Of a stretch of DNA of 14,349 nucleotides, positions 6,448 to 13,423 are shown in pieces. Position 1 is the stretch's first letter. Every line of letters begins with the position of its first letter. The translations under genes and the position numbers were made by a program. The notes beneath the pieces are model-generated. The model was not told the DNA's origin. It worked only from the letters and a program-made list of their open reading frames with translations, and made no database searches. Source of the stretch: Gammaproteobacteria bacterium (lineage in GTDB: Bacteria > Pseudomonadota > Gammaproteobacteria > SZUA-152); assembly GCA_030613605.1 (NCBI GenBank), contig JAUWLO010000030.1:1-14349 (forward strand), written 5' to 3'.

Positions 6448-8738
6448 GCCAGATAAGTGGTGATCTCGGTGATTTGTCCATGTTCGATCTTTTCCGACTC
6501 GAAGTGGAAAGCCAGTCAATATTGCTCAATAAAAATTTGCTGGATCTTGAAGATGATGCTTCATCGGAAAGCCTGCTTGAGTCGCTTATGCGGGCTTCCC
6601 ATTCCCTGAAGGGTGCAGCTCGAATGGTTGGTGTTGATGCTGTCGTAAAAATTTCCCATGTAATGGAAGATTGTTTTGTATCGGCGCAAAAAAATGAAAT
6701 AGTGATCACAAAAACTCACATAGATCATTTGTTGAAATCAGTTGATTTGATCGACATTATTTCTAAAGTTGACGAGGATTTGCAAAAGCAGTGGTATATA
6801 GAAAACAGCCAGGAAGTTAATGATATTGTTGAAGGGTTTTCTGAATTATCAAATGAAGAAGGAAAATCTGCGTCAAAAACTAAATCGACCAAATCCCCTG
6901 CAGTAACGCCTGAGTCTAAAGATAACAAAACATCGTTAAAGAATAAAAAATTAGATGTATCCAGTTTGCAAAGTACTGTAACAGGATCTGCAGACGATCG
7001 TACTCTTAGAATCGATGCAGATCGTATGTCACGAATCTTGGGAATGGCGAGTGAGTTGTTGGTTGAAACTCGAGGTGTTAGCAAATTTTCCGATTCCCTG
7101 AACTTGCTTAAGCACCGCCAGGATGAATTGATGATCCTGCTTGGTCGTTGGCGTGATGAGGTTGAAGCAAGCAGTGGCACTAGTGGCCGTGAGTATGAGC
7201 AGGTATCGATTCAGCGACTGGATGAATGCCGAAGCATGTTGATTGATCATTTATCATCACTTGACCATTACGACAGGCGCACAACAAACTTAACCAATAA
7301 ATTATACAACGAAGTAGCGGGAAGCCGTATGCGGCCATTTTCTGATGGTCTGGTAGGGTTTAAGAGAATGGTTAGAGATCTCTCGCGTGATTTAAATAAA
7401 GAAGTTAGTTTAAATATTGCTGGGATGGACACACCGGTCGACCGAGATGTATTAGAGAAAATTAAAGCCCCACTAAACCATCTGCTCAGAAATGCTGTTG
7501 ATCATGGCATTGAATCAATGGGTGTACGTGCAGAAAACAATAAACCTCAGAAGGCAACTGTGAGTTTATCTGCGACTCATGGTGCAGGGATGTTGCGTAT
7601 AACAGTAAAAGATGACGGTGGTGGAATCAATCTTGATAGATTAAAAAAGAAATTGATTGACAAAGGTTTGGTTGATAAAAAAATGATCTCAGAACTTGAG
7701 GAACCGGAATTACTTGAATTCCTTTTTCTACCCGATTTTTCTACACGTGATGAAGTTACCGAAATTTCAGGTCGTGGCGTTGGTCTTGATGTGGTTCGGG
7801 ATATGGTCCGTGAACTTGGAGGCACGGTGTCAGTTGAAACGACATTGGGCCAGGGTACAAAATTTACGTTACAGTTACCGTTAACCCTTTCAGTCATATC
7901 TGCTCTCCTGGTTAACGTAGCTGATGAGCCCTACGCGTTTCCCCTGGTCAGGGTTGACCGAATTTTACGTGTACCCGCAAAAGATATTGAAGTAATAGAA
8001 GGCCGACAATATGTACGCTATGGCCTCGATAATATTGGCCTGGTGTCTTGTGCTCAAATCCTTGGGTTTGATGTGCCAGATATTGAAGCTGAAGAATTAA
8101 CCATTGTTGTTGTTAGCGATCGTCTTGATCGTTATGGAGTCGTTGTAGATCAATTTATTGGGCAGCGGCAGCTTTCAGTACAAGCGCTTGATGCCCGCCT
8201 TGGTAAAGTGCCAGATGTCAGTTCAACTGCCTTAATGGAGGATGGTTCACCATTATTTGTTCTCGATATTGATGATCTGGTTCGCAGTATTGATCACATC
8301 GTTCGTGGAGGACGTTTAGGTAATGTTTATCAGGCGGCACAAGACAAGATTCAGTCAGAACGTAAACGGGTTTTGGTAATTGATGACTCATTGACGATTC
8401 GTGAGGTTGAACGGGATTTGCTCGAGTCTAGAGGGTACCACGTTGATGTTGCTGTCGATGGTATGGATGGCTGGAACGCCGTTCGGACATCGCATTATGA
8501 TCTGGTGATTACTGATATTGATATGCCAAGAATGGATGGGATTGAGCTTGTTCATGCAATAAAACAGGACTTACACCTCAAATCGACACCCGTGATGATC
8601 GTTTCCTATAAAGACAGGCAGGAAGATCGACAACGTGGTCTGGAGGCAGGGGCAGACTATTATCTGACAAAGGGCAGTTTTCAGGACGAAACATTAATAG
8701 AAGCCGTTATCGACCTGATTGGCGAGGTGAACGAATGA
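6444..8738 (+). CDS. wspE: CheA-type hybrid histidine kinase with C-terminal receiver, WspE
   Basis: Central kinase of the array, 764 aa. It autophosphorylates under receptor control and passes phosphate to WspR and WspF. Domains in order: an Hpt domain with phosphorylatable His53 (RASHSLKGAAR); a Lys/Ser-rich linker (about 135-180) with no recognisable P2 domain; a dimerisation region (from about 186); and a GHKL ATPase. The ATPase has N-box HLLRNAVDHGIES (346-358), KDDGGGI (389-395), ISGRGVGLDVV (441-451) and a final GQGTKFTLQLPL. A CheW-like regulatory domain follows (about 480-620). A receiver domain (about 641-760) has D647/D648, phospho-acceptor D691 (ITDIDMPRMDG) and K743. All key catalytic residues are present. 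The ATG overlaps the wspD stop. CheA fused to a receiver is the normal WspE layout, and length is in range. Confidence 0.95.
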   Translation: MSQISGDLGDLSMFDLFRLEVESQSILLNKNLLDLEDDASSESLLESLMRASHSLKGAARMVGVDAVVKISHVMEDCFVSAQKNEIVITKTHIDHLLKSVDLIDIISKVDEDLQKQWYIENSQEVNDIVEGFSELSNEEGKSASKTKSTKSPAVTPESKDNKTSLKNKKLDVSSLQSTVTGSADDRTLRIDADRMSRILGMASELLVETRGVSKFSDSLNLLKHRQDELMILLGRWRDEVEASSGTSGREYEQVSIQRLDECRSMLIDHLSSLDHYDRRTTNLTNKLYNEVAGSRMRPFSDGLVGFKRMVRDLSRDLNKEVSLNIAGMDTPVDRDVLEKIKAPLNHLLRNAVDHGIESMGVRAENNKPQKATVSLSATHGAGMLRITVKDDGGGINLDRLKKKLIDKGLVDKKMISELEEPELLEFLFLPDFSTRDEVTEISGRGVGLDVVRDMVRELGGTVSVETTLGQGTKFTLQLPLTLSVISALLVNVADEPYAFPLVRVDRILRVPAKDIEVIEGRQYVRYGLDNIGLVSCAQILGFDVPDIEAEELTIVVVSDRLDRYGVVVDQFIGQRQLSVQALDARLGKVPDVSSTALMEDGSPLFVLDIDDLVRSIDHIVRGGRLGNVYQAAQDKIQSERKRVLVIDDSLTIREVERDLLESRGYHVDVAVDGMDGWNAVRTSHYDLVITDIDMPRMDGIELVHAIKQDLHLKSTPVMIVSYKDRQEDRQRGLEAGADYYLTKGSFQDETLIEAVIDLIGEVNE

Positions 8739-9790
8739 GAGTCGCCATAGTCAATGATATGCCAATGGCGGTAGAAGGGTTAAGGCGCGCACTTCTGGCA
8801 AGTGGCGACAATCAGGTGGCCTGGACGGCATGGAATGGTGCCGAAGCCGTAAAACATTGCGCCGAGGATGTGCCCGATCTTATTTTGATGGATCTCATTA
8901 TGCCGGAAATGGGGGGAGTGGAGGCAACAGAAATAATAATGCAATCCACGCCTTGTCCGATATTAATAGTAACAGCCTCTGTGGGAATGAATTCAGGTCT
9001 TGTATTCGAGGCCATGGGCAAAGGTGCTATTGATGCAATCAGTACCCCCTTGTTTGGTGGCAGTGAGTTTAGTGGTACTGATGAATCTGGCGCTAATGAA
9101 ACCTTGTCGCGTAAAGTCTCAATGATCGAGGTTTTAACGCAGCCAATTAAAAGTTCCCGTGGGTTACTTAAACAGGCTCCTTTGTCTGGAACAACAAGGG
9201 GACCAAAGCTCGTGGTTATTGGTTCATCATCAGGAGGACCAGAAGCTTTGGCGAAAGTCCTGAAAGGGCTTCCCGAAGATTTTCAGGCGGCTGTTGTGAT
9301 TGTTCAGCATGTTGATGCTCAGTTTTCAGAAGGATTGGCGCATTGGCTGGACCAACAAACGCCCTTGAAAGTACGACTTGCAAAAGAAGGGGAGAAGCCC
9401 CGAAAAGGAGAGGTGTTGCTGGCGGGAACTGATGATCATCTGGTTATGAATGCAGATGGAACGCTTGGTTATCAGGCTGAACCAAAAAATATGCCTTACC
9501 GGCCTTCGGTGGATGTATTTTGGCATTCACTTTGCGATTATCAAACAGCTAACTTGACGGCAGTATTGCTCACGGGAATGGGCAAAGATGGTGCCCAGGG
9601 GATGCTTGAACTTAAGGAGCGAGGTGTGCATACCATTGCTCAAGATGAAAAAAGCTGCGCAGTGTTTGGTATGCCAAAAGCAGCTATTGATATAGATGCA
9701 GCAGTTGAAGTTCTAGCAATTGAGGAGATTTCTGGAGTGCTTCGTAAAAAATATAAATCAATGCTGCTCAGTCGGAGTGGAGAAATTTAA
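8735..9790 (+). CDS. wspF: CheB-type receptor methylesterase, WspF
   Basis: Response-regulator methylesterase that removes receptor methyl groups and dampens Wsp output. In Pseudomonas, loss of wspF locks the pathway on. The receiver domain (1-105) has phospho-acceptor D53 (LMDLIMPEMGG). The usual acidic pair is N7-D8, and the usual Lys-Pro is T104-P105; I recall WspF proteins sharing this pattern. The CheB catalytic domain (about 157-345) contains the full triad: S165 (IGSSSGGPEAL), H192 (VQHVDAQFSEG) and D285 (LLTGMGKDGAQG). The linker between them (about 106-156) is Gly/Ser-rich at its start. The start overlaps the wspE stop by 4 nt (ATGA) and has a good ribosome binding site, GAGGTGA, at 8724-8730 inside wspE. 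Length (351 aa) is near the family norm. Confidence 0.95.
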   Translation: MRVAIVNDMPMAVEGLRRALLASGDNQVAWTAWNGAEAVKHCAEDVPDLILMDLIMPEMGGVEATEIIMQSTPCPILIVTASVGMNSGLVFEAMGKGAIDAISTPLFGGSEFSGTDESGANETLSRKVSMIEVLTQPIKSSRGLLKQAPLSGTTRGPKLVVIGSSSGGPEALAKVLKGLPEDFQAAVVIVQHVDAQFSEGLAHWLDQQTPLKVRLAKEGEKPRKGEVLLAGTDDHLVMNADGTLGYQAEPKNMPYRPSVDVFWHSLCDYQTANLTAVLLTGMGKDGAQGMLELKERGVHTIAQDEKSCAVFGMPKAAIDIDAAVEVLAIEEISGVLRKKYKSMLLSRSGEI

Positions 9791-9793
9791 ATT

Positions 9794-10807
9794 ATGGAAA
9801 ATAATAGAAAAATAAAACCTGTGGAAATAAAAGAGACTCAGGATTCTGGTTCAGATCAGAACAATTCGGTTGTTTTGTTGGTGGATGACCAGGTCATGGT
9901 CAGAGAATTAATTAGCCGTATGTTGGCAGACGAGCCTGATATTGAATTCCATTACTGTGGCAACCCAAAAGAAGCCGTGGCAATGGCGAAAAAAGTCAAA
10001 CCCACCATTATTTTGCAAGATCTGATTATGCCTGAAGTTGATGGTTATACGCTGGTTGACGAATACAGAAAAAATGATGCAACAAAAAATATTCCGATCA
10101 TTGTGTTATCGACAAAAGAGGAGCCTGAAGATAAAAGCCTGGCATTTGAACGTGGAGCAAATGATTATCTTTTGAAACCGCCTGAGAAAATTGAATTAAT
10201 CGCTCGTATCCGGGCGCACTCAAGAGGTTATTTAACACAAATGAAACTGCTTCTTTTGCAGGCGGAATTAGAAGAAAGTAACGAAGAGTTAAAAAAATTA
10301 AGCAGCCTTGATGGATTAACCGGCATTGCAAACCGTCGCAGGCTTGATGAGTTTTTGCAAAATGAATGTTTACGATCAGCGCGTGACAACACCGTATTAT
10401 CGTTTATCCTGATTGATATCGATTTTTTCAAACCATACAATGATAATTATGGACATCTTGCAGGTGATGGTTGTTTGCGCAAGGTTGCTACTGCGTTGAG
10501 TGAAATCGTTAATCGTCCTGCCGATTTGGTAGCACGTTATGGGGGTGAGGAGTTTGGTGTTATTTTACCCAATACCGACATTGACGGCGCTTCAAAACTT
10601 GCCGAATCTCTACTTAAAAAAATTAAAGCATTGGCTATACCGCATGAGCACTCTGAAGCTGGAAAAAACGTGACAATCAGCATTGGGGTCGCCAGTAAAG
10701 TGGCTTGCGAAGGTTCATCGCCAATGGATATTATTAATATGGCCGATGGGGCTTTGTATGAGGCCAAGGATGCTGGTCGAGATCAATATAAGGTCGCCAA
10801 AGAATAA
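9794..10807 (+). CDS. wspR: REC-GGDEF diguanylate cyclase response regulator, WspR
   Basis: Output protein of the Wsp pathway, 337 aa. Phosphorylated by WspE, it should make cyclic di-GMP from two GTP, promoting attachment and exopolysaccharide in related bacteria. The receiver domain (about 26-145) has D31/D32, phospho-acceptor D76 (IILQDLIMPEVDG) and K128 (LLKPP). A coiled-coil linker (about 150-170) leads to the GGDEF domain, which opens with SSLDGLTGIANRRRLDEFL. It carries DIDFFKPYNDNYGHLAGD, active site GGEEF (250-254) and, five residues before it, RPAD (241-244), an RxxD product-inhibition site. The enzyme therefore looks active and feedback-regulated. The ATG is 3 nt after the wspF stop, preceded by GGAG-type sequences at 9774-9783. 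Length and layout match Pseudomonas WspR (about 347 aa). It is the last gene of the operon. Confidence 0.95.
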   Translation: MENNRKIKPVEIKETQDSGSDQNNSVVLLVDDQVMVRELISRMLADEPDIEFHYCGNPKEAVAMAKKVKPTIILQDLIMPEVDGYTLVDEYRKNDATKNIPIIVLSTKEEPEDKSLAFERGANDYLLKPPEKIELIARIRAHSRGYLTQMKLLLLQAELEESNEELKKLSSLDGLTGIANRRRLDEFLQNECLRSARDNTVLSFILIDIDFFKPYNDNYGHLAGDGCLRKVATALSEIVNRPADLVARYGGEEFGVILPNTDIDGASKLAESLLKKIKALAIPHEHSEAGKNVTISIGVASKVACEGSSPMDIINMADGALYEAKDAGRDQYKVAKE

Positions 10808-11161
10808 TGATTAGGATTGAATTAAGGAGTTTGCTCAGTTGCTAGTCTTGATGAAGTATTGGCAAGGATGTTCTGAGTAATACAAAGCGATGTTCTACGC
10901 CTTATTTTTTCCTGTCTGGTCTGAAATCTTGCGAGGTTCCTGATTTATGGCCAGGCTAGAATTCCTCTGATGGACCCATTGAATGTGCTTCCCAGAATTT
11001 ATAGTTGTTAATTGCCGTTTTGGGGTGCCTGTGCAACGATGTATGGGTGATTTGTGAAGTGAGAAACAAGCCGCGAGATTATGACGTCCGTGTCCAGGCT
11101 CCTTAAGTGCATCAGGCTTTTCTCATTTCACCTGAGATAAAGAATAACTTAAAATTAAATA

Positions 11162-11190
11162 TTCAGTAGGAAGTATTACACACCTATAAT
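11162..11190 (+). promoter_or_regulatory. Putative sigma-70 promoter for the CRP/FNR-family gene
   Basis: TATAAT at 11185-11190 is a perfect -10 box. A weak -35, TTCAGT (11162-11167), is 17 nt upstream. A start near 11197 would give a leader of about 130 nt before the ATG at 11330. The weak -35 is consistent with a promoter needing an activator. Confidence 0.45.
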
Positions 11191-11216
11191 GTGCATTATT
11201 CCCATTATGGTTATAG
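11184..11216. repeat. AT-rich inverted-repeat cluster overlapping the -10 box
   Basis: ATAATG (11186-11191) and CATTAT (11194-11199) form a 6-bp dyad with a 2-nt centre. A second CATTAT lies at 11203-11208. The outer arms CTATAA (11184-11189) and TTATAG (11211-11216) also pair. The dyad sits on the TATAAT box, so a bound protein would block or direct transcription here. Confidence 0.45.
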
Positions 11217-11289
11217 TAGGAAATGGGCCTGCACGGGTAAGGAAACGCGTCTGATAGTCAGGGCCAGATCGGTTTTTCGCTTGAGATAC

Positions 11290-11306
11290 CTGATTTTTTC
11301 TATCAG
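11290..11306. promoter_or_regulatory. CTGAT-N7-ATCAG dyad just upstream of the CRP/FNR-family start
   Basis: CTGAT (11290-11294) and ATCAG (11302-11306) flank a T-rich 7-nt spacer, ending 23 nt before the ATG. A related compact dyad, CTGATAGTCAG, is at 11251-11261. They could be autoregulatory operators or a leader hairpin. The half sites do not match the TGTGA expected for a CRP-like helix, so the assignment is weak. Confidence 0.3.
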
Positions 11307-11329
11307 ACAGTAAATGGGAGTGATTTAGG

Positions 11330-11977
11330 ATGGTACTGGACAGAATTTCGTTATTTTCCGAATTATCGGCGTCGGATTTGGAGGCTGTCACCAAGCTGGC
11401 AGTCACGCGCAACTTTCCCAAAAACACTATGATCTTATGCGAGGGGGATCAATCTGATTCTCTATATGTCATTTTATCTGGCAAGGTGAAGGTATTTTTA
11501 TCAGATGAAGAGGGCAAAGAGGTCACGCTGAACGTTCAGGGTGAGGGTGAATATTTCGGTGAATTGGCATTGTTAGATAGTGCGCCACGCTCTGCGTCGG
11601 TGGTAACCCTCGAAAAAACTCGGTTGGCGGTTATATCCAAATCGTCTTTTGAACAATGTATGGAAAAAAATCCGGGCATTCCTCTAAAAGTTAGTCGAGG
11701 TTTGGCTCGCAGGTTGCGCGAATTGAGTGAAAATGTCCGTAGCCTGGCGTTGATGGACGTATACGGTCGCGTAGCGCATACGTTGCTGGATATGTCTGAG
11801 GAGAGGGACGGCAAAAAAATTATTCCGCAAAAACTGACCCAGCGTGAAATTGCCAGCATGGTAGGCGCGTCAAGAGAAATGGTGAGTCGAATCCTGCGGG
11901 ATCTTTCTATCGGTGGTTATATCACTATCGAGAAAAAAATCATTACCATTAACGAACGTTTACCGGCAGCCTGGTAA
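11330..11977 (+). CDS. CRP/FNR-family transcriptional regulator
   Basis: A 215-aa cyclic-nucleotide-type DNA-binding regulator. The N-terminal beta-roll (about 8-115) carries the cassette YFGELALLDSAPRSASV. E78, R87 and S88 sit where CRP binds the cAMP ribose and phosphate, so a cyclic nucleotide ligand is likely. No N-terminal cysteine cluster is present, which argues against an FNR iron-sulfur sensor. A dimerisation helix (about 118-150) leads to a winged helix-turn-helix with LTQREIASMVGASREMVSRI (169-188). R182, E183 and R187 match the CRP residues that read TGTGA. A GGGAG ribosome binding site at 11316-11320 supports the ATG at 11330. The gene lies 522 nt after wspR, so it is probably not in the wsp operon. 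Some relatives, such as Xanthomonas Clp, respond to cyclic di-GMP; whether this one does cannot be told from sequence. Confidence 0.93.
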   Translation: MVLDRISLFSELSASDLEAVTKLAVTRNFPKNTMILCEGDQSDSLYVILSGKVKVFLSDEEGKEVTLNVQGEGEYFGELALLDSAPRSASVVTLEKTRLAVISKSSFEQCMEKNPGIPLKVSRGLARRLRELSENVRSLALMDVYGRVAHTLLDMSEERDGKKIIPQKLTQREIASMVGASREMVSRILRDLSIGGYITIEKKIITINERLPAAW

Positions 11978-11979
11978 AT

Positions 11980-12513
11980 ATGCCGATCTTGTTTGTGTTG
12001 CTGGCATTGATGCCGGCCATTGCGATGTCAGACCAGCACGAAGATTCCGATGGCGATGGCCTGACTGATCTTGAAGAGGCCCGAATTTATCGTACAGATC
12101 CACAATTATCGGATACTGATCTTGACGGCCTGGCTGATGGTCTCGAGGTGAATCAATACTGGACGCTTCCATTGATCGCCGATACCGATGGCGATGGTTT
12201 TCTGGATGGTATTGAGGTGCGTTTGGGCTCTGATCCCACGGAGGCAGGCAGCCAGCCGGATCCCAAAAATCCCAAATCAGATGATCTTGATGGTGATGGG
12301 CTTTCCAATAATGAGGAGCTTGAGCTGGGTTCTAACCCCCAACATTTCGATAGTGATTTTGATGGTCTGGGTGATGGCGCTGAAATCCATACCTATTTCA
12401 CTGACCCGATGCTGGTCGATTCGGATGGTGACGGGATGTGGGATGGCGATGAGGTAAAGGCAGGCACCGACCCGGGAAATGCGGAAAATCCAGCACCGGG
12501 GCCTTCTGAATGA
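11980..12513 (+). CDS. Exported protein with six thrombospondin type 3-like calcium-binding repeats
   Basis: A 177-aa acidic protein. Residues 1-17 (MPILFVLLALMPAIAMS) form a hydrophobic signal-like segment, though without the usual positive charge at its start and with no lipobox. The rest consists of Asp-rich repeats of the form D-x-D-x-D-G, starting at residues 22, 45, 68, 102, 124 and 147. Spacing is 22-23 residues except for one 34-residue step with a Pro/Asn-rich insert (85-100). Such TSP3-like loops bind Ca2+ and occur in secreted or cell-surface bacterial proteins. No enzyme domain, anchor or sorting signal is seen. The ATG lies 2 nt after the regulator's stop, and that frame has no ATG, GTG or TTG between its upstream stop (11950-11952) and this start. 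Coexpression with the regulator is likely. Its biological role is unknown. Confidence 0.82.
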   Translation: MPILFVLLALMPAIAMSDQHEDSDGDGLTDLEEARIYRTDPQLSDTDLDGLADGLEVNQYWTLPLIADTDGDGFLDGIEVRLGSDPTEAGSQPDPKNPKSDDLDGDGLSNNEELELGSNPQHFDSDFDGLGDGAEIHTYFTDPMLVDSDGDGMWDGDEVKAGTDPGNAENPAPGPSE

Positions 12514-12556
12514 CGGGGTTCATGGCTGGATTGACAGTACACTTTGCCAGATAAGC

Positions 12557-12722
12557 AGATATAGGCTACTGTTTCATAAGATGATTTTTTCCATCAAACT
12601 GTTCCAAATATTGGGCAGATCTATCGCTGTTTTGCTGGGCTCTATGGTTGGCTTCTGCAAAAAACTGCCTCAATGTGTTAGTGTACGCGGCTATTGATGT
12701 GCCTAAGCGGTAGATATAGGCT
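12557..12722 (+). repeat. Pair of 11-nt direct repeats, AGATATAGGCT
   Basis: The copies are at 12557-12567 and 12712-12722, 155 nt apart. Both are preceded by TAAGC, directly in the first copy and after GGT in the second. Such a pair could be binding sites or the trace of a small duplication. Confidence 0.4.
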
Positions 12723-12803
12723 CATTGGTTGCCAGAAATGAAGATTAATAAATGTTTGTACGCTCGTGAGTAGATGTAGTGCGAGCACATGCATTGGATA
12801 ATA

Positions 12804-12834
12804 AAAGTCATAACAATAATTAAGATTTGACTTT
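12804..12834. promoter_or_regulatory. Spaced inverted repeat upstream of fabA, possible operator
   Basis: AAAGTCA (12804-12810) and TGACTTT (12828-12834) are perfect inverse copies 17 nt apart. They lie 27 nt before the fabA ATG, and overlap the poor promoter candidate. Fatty acid genes fabA/fabB are often controlled by FabR- or DesT-type repressors, but these half sites do not match an operator I can name. Confidence 0.3.
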
Positions 12835-12844
12835 AAATATGCTT

Positions 12845-12849
12845 GGGAG
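12845..12849 (+). promoter_or_regulatory. Ribosome binding site that decides the fabA start
   Basis: GGGAG lies 11 nt before the ATG at 12861. The longer possible start, TTG at 12843, would place this site inside the coding region and has none of its own, so the ATG is preferred. Confidence 0.65.
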
Positions 12850-12860
12850 AAGTGGTCACA

Positions 12861-13412
12861 ATGGGATCAATCCAGAAAGAGAACGCGTCTGAAAATTCAT
12901 CCAGACCCAATCAATTTTCACGTGAAGAGTTACTGACATGCTCTAGCGGTGAAATGTATGGGCCTGGTAATGCACAATTACCTTCGCCACCTATGTTGAT
13001 GTGTGATCGTATAACACGTATTTCCGAAACAGGCGGTGCTTACGGTAAGGGTGAAATTATCGCTGAACTGGATATAACGCCAGACTTATGGTGTTTTGAA
13101 TGCCATTTTCCGGGAGATCCTGTTATGCCGGGTTGTCTGGGTATAGATGCGATGTGGCAGCTGGTTGGATTTTATCTGGGATGGATGGGAGGGCCTGGTC
13201 GTGGTCGTGCACTGGGTGCTGGCGAGGTCAAATTCTTCGGCCAGGTTACGCCGAAAAATAAAAAAGTTACTTACCGTATCGATATGAAACGCGTCATTCT
13301 ACGCAAACTGGTTATGGGTATAGCAGACGCTGTAATGGAGGTTGATGGTAGGGAAATCTATAGCGCCAAAGATTTGCGAGTTGGCTTGTTTACATCAACA
13401 GAAGATTTCTGA
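12861..13412 (+). CDS. fabA: 3-hydroxydecanoyl-ACP dehydratase/isomerase FabA
   Basis: FabA dehydrates 3-hydroxyacyl-ACP and isomerises trans-2-decenoyl-ACP to cis-3, the branch point of anaerobic unsaturated fatty acid synthesis in the cytoplasm. From the ATG at 12861 the protein is 183 aa (E. coli 172). The extra length is a polar N-terminal tail of about ten residues. Active-site His82 (ECHFPGDPVMPGCLG) and Asp96 (IDAMWQLVGFYLGW) are spaced 14 apart, as H70 and D84 are in E. coli. Other hallmarks are QLPSPPMLMCDRI, GRALGAGEVKFFGQV and KDLRVGLF near the C terminus. The frame could extend to a TTG at 12843, but the ribosome binding site favours the ATG. It is followed 11 nt later by fabB, the usual partner. 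Confidence 0.97.
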   Translation: MGSIQKENASENSSRPNQFSREELLTCSSGEMYGPGNAQLPSPPMLMCDRITRISETGGAYGKGEIIAELDITPDLWCFECHFPGDPVMPGCLGIDAMWQLVGFYLGWMGGPGRGRALGAGEVKFFGQVTPKNKKVTYRIDMKRVILRKLVMGIADAVMEVDGREIYSAKDLRVGLFTSTEDF

Positions 13413-13423
13413 GGGTTTTTAAC

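Larger units (their letters stand above)
10808..11329. other. Non-coding region between wspR and the CRP/FNR-family gene
   Basis: No credible gene is seen in these 522 nt. A weak hairpin, AAGCG with CGCCTT (one bulge), followed by A and six T residues at about 10884-10910, is the only terminator candidate for the wsp operon. The right half is AT-rich. It holds a -10-like TATAAT, a cluster of inverted ATAATG/CATTAT repeats and two CTGAT-type dyads, listed separately. The long distance to the next start suggests a leader of more than 100 nt if the -10 box is real. Confidence 0.5.
12514..12842. other. Non-coding region upstream of fabA
   Basis: No credible gene is visible in this 329-nt stretch. 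It contains two copies of AGATATAGGCT (12557-12567 and 12712-12722), each following a TAAGC. It also has a GCTCG/CGAGC pair around position 12770 that could form a leader hairpin with a 15-nt loop, and the spaced inverted repeat AAAGTCA/TGACTTT (12804-12834). The fabA promoter should lie here. The only candidate found is TTGGAT (12794-12799) with AATAAT (12815-12820), whose 15-nt spacing is poor. Confidence 0.45.

Noticed and set aside
8735..9050. Degenerate receiver in WspF (N7 in place of an acidic residue, T104 in place of Lys) as a sign of lost phosphorylation
   Set aside because: I recall WspF proteins in Pseudomonas carrying the same Asn-Asp pair and lacking the Lys, and the phospho-acceptor D53 is kept, so this looks like a family trait.
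10884..10910. Rho-independent terminator after wspR
   Set aside because: The stem is about five base pairs with a bulge, so despite the six T residues it is too weak to call as a terminator.
11049..11065. TGTGA half site as a CRP box between wspR and the regulator
   Set aside because: TGTGA is present, but the TCACA partner at 6-nt spacing is absent.
12479..12697. 72-aa open frame after the TSP3-repeat gene
   Set aside because: It begins inside the TSP3-repeat gene in another frame, has no ribosome binding site and no recognisable domain; its composition looks like translated non-coding DNA.
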